Source: an uncultured Rubrobacteraceae bacterium (lineage in GTDB: Bacteria > Actinomycetota > Rubrobacteria > Rubrobacterales > Rubrobacteraceae). Taken from it: a stretch of DNA of 64,000 nucleotides. Positions 18,392 to 26,541 of this stretch are shown here, in pieces; the stretch's first letter is position 1; the number at the start of each line of letters is the position of its first letter. The DNA lies in the NCBI GenBank assembly GCA_902805975.1, contig CADCUT010000210.1, positions 1-64,000 on the forward strand, read 5' to 3'. The notes under the pieces are model-generated. The model saw only the letters and a program-made list of their open reading frames with translations, did not search any database and was not told the DNA's origin. Both the position numbers and the translations under genes were made by a program.

Positions 18392-19510
18392 CTAGCGGGC
18401 GTTCTCCCATCTGACGTCTAGCTCGGGCTGTCCGTCGGTGGCGAACTTCAGGAGGCGTTCGCCTTCTTCGGCGAGGGCCTCGCGGTCCAGGGACGACAGG
18501 GGGACGAACGGCTCGACCGTCAGGGTTGCGGATTTTCTTGTCTTCTCTATCTTCCACGCGCCGGCCACGAAGCCGTCGATAAGGATCGTGGCCCTCACGC
18601 GGGCGGCGGTGAGAAAGACCTTCTTGCGGTCTTCCTCGGCGATGACGCGCCGCCGGTCGGCGTGGCCCAGAACGAGGTTGTCGTACTCGGGCACGAAGCG
18701 GGGCGGCGCCGGGGTATCGGCCGCCGGCAACGGCGCGCCCGGCACGTCGAAGAGCTCCCGGCCGTCTTCGTCCGTGAAGAGGCTCAACTCCGGCCGCAAC
18801 TCTTCCAGAAGGGCCCTCGCGCCGGTCAGCCCGGACCACGCCTGGAAATCCTTCACGCCCGCGGGGCCGAAGGCGGCGAGGTAGCGGAAGAGGAGGGCGC
18901 GCAGGCTCTCGTCGGGGTCGGCGAGCGGCGCCCCGAGCCAGGGTTCCGGCAGCGCGAACCTGGGGCTGCCGCCCCTCCCCCAGACGCCGGCCGGCGGCGT
19001 CTGGACGAGCGGGAGCCGCATCCTCACCAGGTAGGCGAGGGCTGAGGGGTCCCGCCCGGGCTCCGTCTCGACCAGTCGCTCCTGTATCTCCTTGAAGGTG
19101 CGCGGTTTCTCCTCCACCAGCGCCCGCGCCTCCGACACGAGCCGGTCGAGGTCGAGCCCCTCCAGGCGCTTTCCGGCGATGGAGCGCTGGGACCTGTCGA
19201 GCGCCGCCTGGATGGACGGCCGCAGGAGAAGGTAGTCCTCCGCCGTCGTGAGGTGCAGCGTGGCCCGCATCATCGACGAGCGGACGACCCGCCGGTCCTC
19301 GATGAGACCGGTCAGGTCATCCCGGGCGAACCCGCGCAGGCGCGTCCAGAGCCCGAGGTACGGCGGGTTCGGCACCTGCGACTGGAGGCCAGCGAGCCGG
19401 CGCACCGCCTCGAGCGCGGAGATCCCCTCCCGCCCGAGCAGCATCTGGCGGGCGAGCAGGGCCCGGTTGAGCTCGCGCAGGGAGAGGGTGCGGGGCTCCG
19501 CCCCTACCAC
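18392..19510 (-). CDS. Winged-helix DNA-binding domain protein (AlkZ/HTH_42 family)
   Basis: LNRALLARQMLLGREGISALEAVRRLAGLQSQVPNPPYLGLWTRLRGFARDDLTGLIEDRRVVRSSMMRATLHLTTAEDYLLLRP. Confidence 0.9.
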   Translation of the reverse strand: MVGAEPRTLSLRELNRALLARQMLLGREGISALEAVRRLAGLQSQVPNPPYLGLWTRLRGFARDDLTGLIEDRRVVRSSMMRATLHLTTAEDYLLLRPSIQAALDRSQRSIAGKRLEGLDLDRLVSEARALVEEKPRTFKEIQERLVETEPGRDPSALAYLVRMRLPLVQTPPAGVWGRGGSPRFALPEPWLGAPLADPDESLRALLFRYLAAFGPAGVKDFQAWSGLTGARALLEELRPELSLFTDEDGRELFDVPGAPLPAADTPAPPRFVPEYDNLVLGHADRRRVIAEEDRKKVFLTAARVRATILIDGFVAGAWKIEKTRKSATLTVEPFVPLSSLDREALAEEGERLLKFATDGQPELDVRWENAR

Positions 19511-20241
19511 GGCAACGGTTCGCCGTCGCGGAAGAAGCCGCCGGTGGACCCGTCGTCCGGGAGGGTGGCGGCCCAGACGACGCTAGATGCGCCCTCGGGG
19601 ATGGGCCTGGCCCCCATCTCCTCCATACCAGGGGCCGTGGCGGTCAGGCCCGGGTCCACGGCGTTGACGAGTATCCCGGAGCCGTCCAGCTCGACGGCCA
19701 GCTTGGAGGTCAGGGCGGTGAGCGCGGCCTTCGAGACGGCGTAGCTCGCGGCGGAGGGTCCCGAGGCGAGGCCGAAGTACGGCTCCCCGTGGGACCCGGC
19801 GCCGCTGGAGACGTTGACTACTCTGCCCCGCCCGCCCCGCCGAAGGAGCGGCAGGAGGGCCTGGGTCACGCGCCACGCGCCGAACAGGTTGATGTCGAGC
19901 ACGGTCCTGGCGTTCTCGAGGTCCGCCCCTGACACCGTCTCCGTCCAGTCCGCGAAGGCGGCGGCGTTGTTGACCAGCACGTCCACCCGGCCGAACCGGG
20001 CCTCGATCTCCTCTGCCAGCCGCCCGACGCTGGCCCCGTCGGCGACGTCGAAGACGACCGCATGGGCGTCGAGGCCCTCCGAGGCCAACTCGCCGGCCGC
20101 CCCCTCGCCCTTGGCGGCCTCTCTGGCCCCGACCACCACCGTCATGCCCCGCCGCGCGAGCTGCCGCGCGACCTCGAGCCCGATGCCCCGGTTGGCGCCC
20201 GTGACCAGCGCCACCGTCCGCGCGTCACCGCTTCCCGTCAA
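19504..20241 (-). CDS. SDR-family oxidoreductase
   Basis: TVALVTGANRGIGLEVARQL, VLVNNAA, YAVSKAALTALT; probable TTG start at 20241. Confidence 0.9.
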   Translation of the reverse strand: MTGSGDARTVALVTGANRGIGLEVARQLARRGMTVVVGAREAAKGEGAAGELASEGLDAHAVVFDVADGASVGRLAEEIEARFGRVDVLVNNAAAFADWTETVSGADLENARTVLDINLFGAWRVTQALLPLLRRGGRGRVVNVSSGAGSHGEPYFGLASGPSAASYAVSKAALTALTSKLAVELDGSGILVNAVDPGLTATAPGMEEMGARPIPEGASSVVWAATLPDDGSTGGFFRDGEPLPW

Positions 20242-20451
20242 GTTGGAGCCCCTTTCTCCGTACCGGCACCTCAGGGGTAGGAGAGCGGGCAAGCGTGCTT
20301 CTGCCCCCTAGAGATCCGGAAACCAGGGGTGCCAGAAGAGCCCCCAACCGGCAAAACCCACCCCGAAATCACCCCGTAAGAATACCCGCGGTCAGGCCGT
20401 CAGACACCCGTAAACCTGAAGCCTAAAACCTGAAGCCGGAAGCCTTAAAAC

Positions 20452-21504
20452 CTACCTCAGCCAGGTGGAGATGATGACGCGGAAGACGCCGAGCGGGTAG
20501 GCCAGCCTCGGGGGCTTCTTGGTCTCGCCGGCGGCGCGGCTCATCATGGAGATCGGGACCTGGTGGAAGCGCAGCTTGTTCCTGAGGGCTTCGAGGGTGA
20601 TCTCGTTGGCGTTGAAGCGGTCTTCGCGCAGGTCCATCTTGTGAAGCTCCGAGACCCTGATAGCCCTGTAGCCGTTCGTGCAGTCCGAGACCTTGACGCC
20701 GGTGAGCAGCGACATGAGGCGCGAGAAGAACACGACGCCCACGTGCCTGACGCTCCCCGACTCCTCGTAGAAGCCCATAAACCGGCTGCCGAGCACGAAG
20801 TCGGCCTTGTCCTCGATAATCGGCCCCACGAGCCGGTCGAGCTCCTCGGGCTTGTACTGCCCGTCGGCGTCGAGGTTGACGACCGCGAGCGCCCCCTCGG
20901 CCTGGGCTATCGCGAAGCCGGTGCGTAGGGCGTCGCCCTGGCCCCGGTTGACGACGTGGGTGACGACCGGCACGCCCTCTCGGCGGGCGATGGCCGCCGT
21001 CGCGTCCTTCGAGCCGTCGTCCACGACCACGGTCTTCACCTCGTGGCCCAAGACCTCCTCAGGGATGCGGCGCAGCACCTCCCGGATGCCGCCCTCCTCG
21101 TCGTAGGCGGGGACGATTATCAGGATCTCGCCGGGGTGCCCTTCGAGCCTCTCTTTCGGCGAGAGGTAGTTCTCCTCGTAGTCCCTGACGGCGAGGCCCG
21201 TGACGATCTCGCCGCTGCGGCGTCCGGCCGTCCTGACCCGCGCGAGCAGGTTCAAGAAGAGCCCGAAGAGCAGGAGGTTGGCGAGGCCGAGCAGGGCGAA
21301 GGCCCGGTTCTCAACGCCGATAGCAGCGGTCAGGGGCTCGAAGACCTGGGGGACCACGGAGACGAGGGCCACACCGAGGGCTATGAGCAGTGAGAGGAGC
21401 AAGTCAAGCCTGCTCCCCCCGCCGCGGAACTTGTAGAGCCCGTAGGCCGCGAACAGCAGCGCTACGACGATGCCGGCGATGCTTATGTGTTCGGACTGCA
21501 GCAT
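20452..21504 (-). CDS. DUF2304-like membrane domain fused to GT2 (DPM-synthase-like) glycosyltransferase
   Basis: N-terminal TM segments, then ILIIVPAYDEEGGIREVLRRIP...KTVVVDDGSKDATAAIARREGVPVVTHVVNRGQGDALRTGFAIA; TGATG overlap with sqd1 stop. Confidence 0.88.
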   Translation of the reverse strand: MLQSEHISIAGIVVALLFAAYGLYKFRGGGSRLDLLLSLLIALGVALVSVVPQVFEPLTAAIGVENRAFALLGLANLLLFGLFLNLLARVRTAGRRSGEIVTGLAVRDYEENYLSPKERLEGHPGEILIIVPAYDEEGGIREVLRRIPEEVLGHEVKTVVVDDGSKDATAAIARREGVPVVTHVVNRGQGDALRTGFAIAQAEGALAVVNLDADGQYKPEELDRLVGPIIEDKADFVLGSRFMGFYEESGSVRHVGVVFFSRLMSLLTGVKVSDCTNGYRAIRVSELHKMDLREDRFNANEITLEALRNKLRFHQVPISMMSRAAGETKKPPRLAYPLGVFRVIISTWLR

Positions 21505-22700
21505 CAGATCTTGCTAGGCTCCGCGGGCGCCTTGTCCTGCGGCCTCCACAGCGAGGTGGCGGGGATCTTCGAAGTGTCGCAGCGGTCGGCGTACCGGCGG
21601 GCAATCTCGGTTACTTCCTCCAGCAGCCCTTCGCTCAGGGTTATGGGTTGCAGGCCCAGGGCCAGGAAGCGATCGTTGCGGACGTGAAGATCGTTCTCGG
21701 CGGCCTCGTTGCGCGGGTTCTGCACGTAGTCTATCTCGGCGCCCGTCCGGTCGGAGACCATCTTGGCGAGGTCGCGCAGGCGGTGGGTCTCGGTCATCTG
21801 GTTGTAGACGTTGACCCGGTCGCCACCTTCGGGCGGGTTCTCAAGGGCGAGCTGTATGCAGCGCACGGTGTCCTGAATGTGGATAAAGGCGCGGGTCTGG
21901 CCGCCCGTGCCGTGCACGGTGAGCGGGTAGCCGACGGCGGCCTGCATCAGGAAGCGGTTGAGGACGGTGCCGTAGTCGCCGTCGTAGTCAAAGCGGTTTA
22001 TGAGGCGCTCGTCGAGCCTGGTCTCTTCGGTCTGGGTCCCCCACACGATGCCCTGGTGGAGATCCGTGACGCGCGTCCCGTCGTTTTTGTTGTAGTAGGC
22101 GAACAGGAGCTGGTCCTGGGTCTTGGTCATGTGGTAGATGCTGCCGGGGTTCGGCGGGTAGAGGATCTCCTGCTCTACGAGCTCGCCCCCGTCTGTCTCG
22201 ACCTTGACCGTCAGGTACCCCTCGGGGATCTGCATCCCGGCCGTGCCGTAGCCGTAGACGCCCATGGTCCCAAGATGCACCACGTGGATGTCGAGCCCGC
22301 TCTCGGTGATCGCCGCGAGCAGGTTGTTGGTCGCGTTTAGGTTGTTGTTCACGGTGTAGCGCTTGTGGTAGCTGGACTTCATCGAGTAAGGCGCTGCCCG
22401 CTGCTCGGCGAAGTGGATAACCGCGTCGGGCCGCCACTCGAGAAGAAGATCCAGAAGCCGCTGGTAGTTCTCGGCGACGTTTATGTTGTGGAAGTCTATC
22501 TTGTTGCCGGTCAGCTCCTCCCAGACCCGAAGGCGCTCGCCCATGGGGCGTATAGGGGTGAGGGACTCGCATTCGAGCTCCACGTCTATCTTGCGCCGGG
22601 AGAGGTTGTCGACCACGGCAACCTCGTACCCCTGCGCCGAGAGGTGCAGCGAGGTGGGCCAGCCGCAGAAGCCGTCGCCGCCGAGAACCAGTACCTTCAT
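21504..22700 (-). CDS. sqdB: UDP-sulfoquinovose synthase
   Basis: MKVLVLGGDGFCGWPTSLHLSAQGYEVAVVDNLSRRKIDVELECESLTPI...DVVIHFAEQRAAPYSMKS-type segment...TVNNNLNATNNLLAAI; strong SQD1/SqdB family signature across full length. Confidence 0.9.
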   Translation of the reverse strand: MKVLVLGGDGFCGWPTSLHLSAQGYEVAVVDNLSRRKIDVELECESLTPIRPMGERLRVWEELTGNKIDFHNINVAENYQRLLDLLLEWRPDAVIHFAEQRAAPYSMKSSYHKRYTVNNNLNATNNLLAAITESGLDIHVVHLGTMGVYGYGTAGMQIPEGYLTVKVETDGGELVEQEILYPPNPGSIYHMTKTQDQLLFAYYNKNDGTRVTDLHQGIVWGTQTEETRLDERLINRFDYDGDYGTVLNRFLMQAAVGYPLTVHGTGGQTRAFIHIQDTVRCIQLALENPPEGGDRVNVYNQMTETHRLRDLAKMVSDRTGAEIDYVQNPRNEAAENDLHVRNDRFLALGLQPITLSEGLLEEVTEIARRYADRCDTSKIPATSLWRPQDKAPAEPSKI

Positions 22701-22801
22701 TTTCCGTGCTCCCTTCTTATGCGCGTCTCTTTCGATCCGCCCATAGCGCTCGTCGCGTTCGGGCGCGCCCCAAGCCGCACACGCCGGCCGCCGATTGTAG
22801 A

Positions 22802-22838
22802 GGATAAACGGTTAAACGGTTCTTGAACCCCGGTAAAC
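22802..22838. promoter_or_regulatory. GGTTAAA-type 11-bp-phased repeat array upstream of sqd1
   Basis: GGTTAAA at 22810 and GGTAAAC at 22832 (22 bp apart) with weaker TCTTGAA at 22821; extra GGATAAA at 22802. Confidence 0.4.
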
Positions 22839-22888
22839 GCTCTGTTCAACCTCTCTGGCGGCCCGGCGCTCCGGACCGGGCAGGCCTA

Positions 22889-22909
22889 CCGTCGGGCTTT
22901 ACCCGACGG
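22889..22909. promoter_or_regulatory. Hairpin CCGTCGGG-CTTTA-CCCGACGG in the sqd1/DUF2723 intergenic region
   Basis: Perfect 8-bp inverted repeat. Confidence 0.5.
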
Positions 22910-22965
22910 CGGGTATATTAACCCAGATTAATGTCTATTAATAACCCATGGGTTCCTGAAGTACA

Positions 22966-24627
22966 ATGTCCCGGCCCGAAACGCGACCGAGGATGCTTCG
23001 AGACTTGACCGAGAAAAGAGAGAGCGGCAGGACCCTCGCCCCGTCTGGCGCCCCTTCGAGCGGGAAGGGGCGCCTCGGGACTCTGGGCCCGGTTCTGGCC
23101 GGCTCGGCGGCGGCCCTCTTCGTCTTCGTTCTCTACCTGAGGACGCTGGCGCCGACGGTCCTCTACTACGCCGACCCGAACATGCTCGACGCCGTGATGC
23201 TCCAGATGCAGGTCGCCGTGCTCGGCATCACCCACCCGACCGGCTACCCGACCTACCTGACGCTGTCGCACCTGTTCACGTACCTGCCGGTAGGCGACGT
23301 GGCCTACCGGGTCAACCTGGCGAGCGCGACCTATGGGGCTCTAGCTGTCGGGATCGTCTTCGGGGCGGGGTATCTGTTGAGCCGGCGCATCGTGGCGGCG
23401 GCGGTCGCGGCGGTGGCGTTCGGGCTGGGGGGGGCGATCTGGTCCCAGGCCGTCATCGCGGAGGTCTACACGATGAACGCGCTCCTGATCTCGCTCACCC
23501 TCGTCTCCCTGCTCCTGTGGCGCGACCGCGGGCGGGACCGCTACCTCCTGCTCGCCGCTTTTCTGTGCGGCATCTGCCTCACCCACCACCTGACGAGCGG
23601 CCTGCTCCTCCCGGCATCCCTCCTCCTCGTCGGCCTCGTCGACTGGCGCCGGCTGCTTGAGTGGCGCCTGATGCTCAAGTGCGCCGGGCTCTTCTTCCTG
23701 GGCCTCACGCCTTACCTCTACCTGCCCATCCGCTCGTGGATGAACGCGCCGATGGACGCGAACAACCCGTCCAACCTGGAGCGCTTCTGGTACGTCGTGA
23801 GCGGCGGGAACCTCACGGGGACCTTCTTCGCCTTCGGGCCGGCGGAACTGCCCCGGCGGCTGCTCTTCTACTGGGGCCACCTCACGGACAACCTCAACCC
23901 CATCCTCATCATGGTCGCGCTAACGGGGGCTGCGCTGATGATCGCGCGCGACCGGCCCGTCGGCCTGCTCCTCGCTTTCCTCTACCTCGGATGGGCGTTC
24001 TACTCCATCGAGAACGCCATCCCGGACATCAACCTGTACTTCATCCCGACGTACCTGATCCTCTGCCTCTGGGCGGCGGTCGGCCTCGGCGCCCTGCTGA
24101 CCGAGGCGGAGACCTTGGCCGAGAACCGCCTCCCGACATCGGCCCGGCGGGCGGCGCTCGGCCTCCTCTGCGCGGCGCTGCTCGTCATCCCGCTCGTCGG
24201 GGTGCGGGAGACCTCGGCGGCCAACGACATGAGCGAGGCGAACCTCGGGCGGGAGCAGGTAGACGCGGTGGCCGAGAAGGCCGCCCCGAACGCGACGATC
24301 CTGCACCACCGCAGCAGCATGTGGTACCTGGTCCTGGTAGAACGGCGCCGCCAGGACCTGACGATCGTCGACCCCTACCGGCACAACACCGAGGTCGAGT
24401 ACGCCGACATCGTCTGGCCTGCCGACATAGACCTCGCCACCACGGACCGCCGCTACGGCACCGACGACTTTACCGGGGTGAAGTCGGCCAGGCTCGCAGC
24501 CCAGAGAGGTCCCGTCTACCTCATGGTCAACTCGTACATGCCGGAGCCCGAACGCTACGAAACCGTCGGCTTCAGGGTGATCGAGGTCGAAGAGAACATC
24601 CTCTACAGGCTCATCCCGAAGGAGTAG
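22966..24627 (+). CDS. DUF2723 multi-TM protein (GT39/PMT-like)
   Basis: LAPTVLYYADPNMLDAVMLQMQVAVLGITHPTGYPTYLTLSHLFTYLPVGDVAYRVNLASATYGAL; many TM segments. Confidence 0.85.
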   Translation: MSRPETRPRMLRDLTEKRESGRTLAPSGAPSSGKGRLGTLGPVLAGSAAALFVFVLYLRTLAPTVLYYADPNMLDAVMLQMQVAVLGITHPTGYPTYLTLSHLFTYLPVGDVAYRVNLASATYGALAVGIVFGAGYLLSRRIVAAAVAAVAFGLGGAIWSQAVIAEVYTMNALLISLTLVSLLLWRDRGRDRYLLLAAFLCGICLTHHLTSGLLLPASLLLVGLVDWRRLLEWRLMLKCAGLFFLGLTPYLYLPIRSWMNAPMDANNPSNLERFWYVVSGGNLTGTFFAFGPAELPRRLLFYWGHLTDNLNPILIMVALTGAALMIARDRPVGLLLAFLYLGWAFYSIENAIPDINLYFIPTYLILCLWAAVGLGALLTEAETLAENRLPTSARRAALGLLCAALLVIPLVGVRETSAANDMSEANLGREQVDAVAEKAAPNATILHHRSSMWYLVLVERRRQDLTIVDPYRHNTEVEYADIVWPADIDLATTDRRYGTDDFTGVKSARLAAQRGPVYLMVNSYMPEPERYETVGFRVIEVEENILYRLIPKE

Positions 24628-24688
24628 ACCGCCGACAGCCTTCGGCCCTCTGCCCCGTGGTCAGATGGGGTAACGGGGGAGTTCGGAG

Positions 24689-26347
24689 CTAGGACCCGGC
24701 CCCTGCCTCCTGGCCTGCCGCTTGTGGCTGGTAGTCCTCTTGTTCCGCGGCGCGGCAACCTTCGGCCTCGCACTGGCGCAGGCCGTCGAGCTGGGAGTTG
24801 AGGCGCCTGAGCAGGTTCTCGGGCGCCCGGTCGTGGATGTTCTCGAGTTGGTAGGGGTCCTCTTGCATGTCGTAGAGCTCGTGCTCCCCGGTCTTGTACT
24901 CCACGAAGAGGTACTCCCTGGTCCTCAGGGCCTTGAGCCACGGCCTCCCCCACTCCTCGCTCGACTCGGCCCTGCCGGCCGAGGTGAGGCGCCAGTCCCG
25001 GGGAAGCGGGTCGCCGGTGAGCAGCGGCCGGACCTGGCTCTCGTTGACGAAGGGCGGGCGGGGGACGCTGTCCCTCTCCGCAACCGCCTCGATGAGGAAC
25101 CTCTGGCGCCAGTCATCCCCCGAGGCGGGCGTCCCGTCCAGCAGGGGCACGAGCGAGCGGCCGTCCACGAACTTCGGCGGGTCTACCCCGGCAAGGTCGG
25201 CAAAGGTCGGGGCGAGGTCGTTGTTGAGGACCATGTGTGGGAGTGTCTTCCCCTCCGGCACGCCGGGGCCGCGCACCATCAGGGGCACCCGGATGTCCTC
25301 CTCGTAGGCCGTCCACTTGCCCGCCCCCAGGCGGTGTTGCCCGAGGTGGAATCCGTTGTCGCTTGTAAAGAAGACGTAGGTGTTGTCAAGCTCGCCCGTC
25401 TCGCGCAGAGAGTCGAAGAGGTCGCCCACCATGTCGTCGACGGCCATCATGGACTGGAGGCGCTTGCGGTTGATCTCCTTCATGTAGGCTACCTGGTCCG
25501 GGCTCAAGGGCGGGTTGTCCTGCACCCAGCGCGGCTTGTCCCTGACGTCCTTCTCGTCGAAGGAGGGAGGCCGGGGAAGCTCGACGTCCTCGAACTCGTC
25601 CTCGTGGCGGGGGGCCGGGGTGGCGGGCTGGTGGGGGGCCTTGGTGCCGAGCCACATTAGGAAGGGCCGGTCGGCGGTGAAGAACGGAGGGTCGGCGCCG
25701 GCGGTCCGCTCGACGTAGTCGGAGGCCTTCTCCGAGAGGACGTCGTCTAGATGGTCTTCCTCGGGGTCGTAGTTGACCATGTGACCGTTCTCGTTGAGCA
25801 CGTTGCTCAGGTAGTTGCCCGCCACCCCGTACCACTCGTCCCACCCGGGCGGCACGTGGGTCTCGGCGTAGCCGTTCATGTACTTGCCGAAGAACGAGGT
25901 CCGGTAGCCGTCCTCCTGCATCCAGGTCGCTATCGTGGAGTTCTCGTGGCCCAGGAAGCGGAACTTCTGGAAGCCCCCGCGCGGGGGCTCGTTGGAGAGG
26001 ACCTGGTGGTTGTGGGCGTACTGGCCGCGCAGGGTCGTCGCCCGGCTCGGGCAGCACAGGGAGTTGGTCACGAAAGAGTTCTCGAAGGTCGTGCCGCCCT
26101 CGACCAGCTCCGAGCGGAGGTTTGGCATGTTCTCGAGCATCGCCGGGGAGAGGTCCTCGTAGGCGAGGTCGTCGGTCAGGATCAGGATGACGTTCGGGCG
26201 GTCGGGCTCCTCGCTCTCAGGCTCGGGCGGCTGCTGGCCCTGGGCGGTCGGCAGGCAGCCTACGAGCAGGCAGGCGAACAGGACGAGCAGGGCAGTCCTG
26301 CCCGCTTCAGGGAGAATCCTTCTGGATCTCTCTCCGCTGGAAACCAA
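24689..26347 (-). CDS. Sulfatase (arylsulfatase-type), lipoprotein signal
   Basis: LLVLFACLLVGCLPTAQG signal; RPNVILILTDDLAYEDLSPAMLENMPNL; SLCCPSRATTLRGQYAHNH (C-x-P-S-R formylglycine motif). Confidence 0.93.
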   Translation of the reverse strand: MVSSGERSRRILPEAGRTALLVLFACLLVGCLPTAQGQQPPEPESEEPDRPNVILILTDDLAYEDLSPAMLENMPNLRSELVEGGTTFENSFVTNSLCCPSRATTLRGQYAHNHQVLSNEPPRGGFQKFRFLGHENSTIATWMQEDGYRTSFFGKYMNGYAETHVPPGWDEWYGVAGNYLSNVLNENGHMVNYDPEEDHLDDVLSEKASDYVERTAGADPPFFTADRPFLMWLGTKAPHQPATPAPRHEDEFEDVELPRPPSFDEKDVRDKPRWVQDNPPLSPDQVAYMKEINRKRLQSMMAVDDMVGDLFDSLRETGELDNTYVFFTSDNGFHLGQHRLGAGKWTAYEEDIRVPLMVRGPGVPEGKTLPHMVLNNDLAPTFADLAGVDPPKFVDGRSLVPLLDGTPASGDDWRQRFLIEAVAERDSVPRPPFVNESQVRPLLTGDPLPRDWRLTSAGRAESSEEWGRPWLKALRTREYLFVEYKTGEHELYDMQEDPYQLENIHDRAPENLLRRLNSQLDGLRQCEAEGCRAAEQEDYQPQAAGQEAGAGS

Positions 26348-26541
26348 TCTCTCACCTATCGCGCGGCATCCGGGGCCGCGAACGTCTCGTCTCTATACCC
26401 TGCGGGGGTTCCGCCCACGCGTCCCGCGTCACCGGTCCCCGGCAGGCCCAAAAACTCTGTTATACAGTCTGGCGATGTGCGAGTCCACTTACGCGAGGTC
26501 TACATGGAGGCGGCCCGGGCCGTCCGGGCGGGGGGTGGCGC

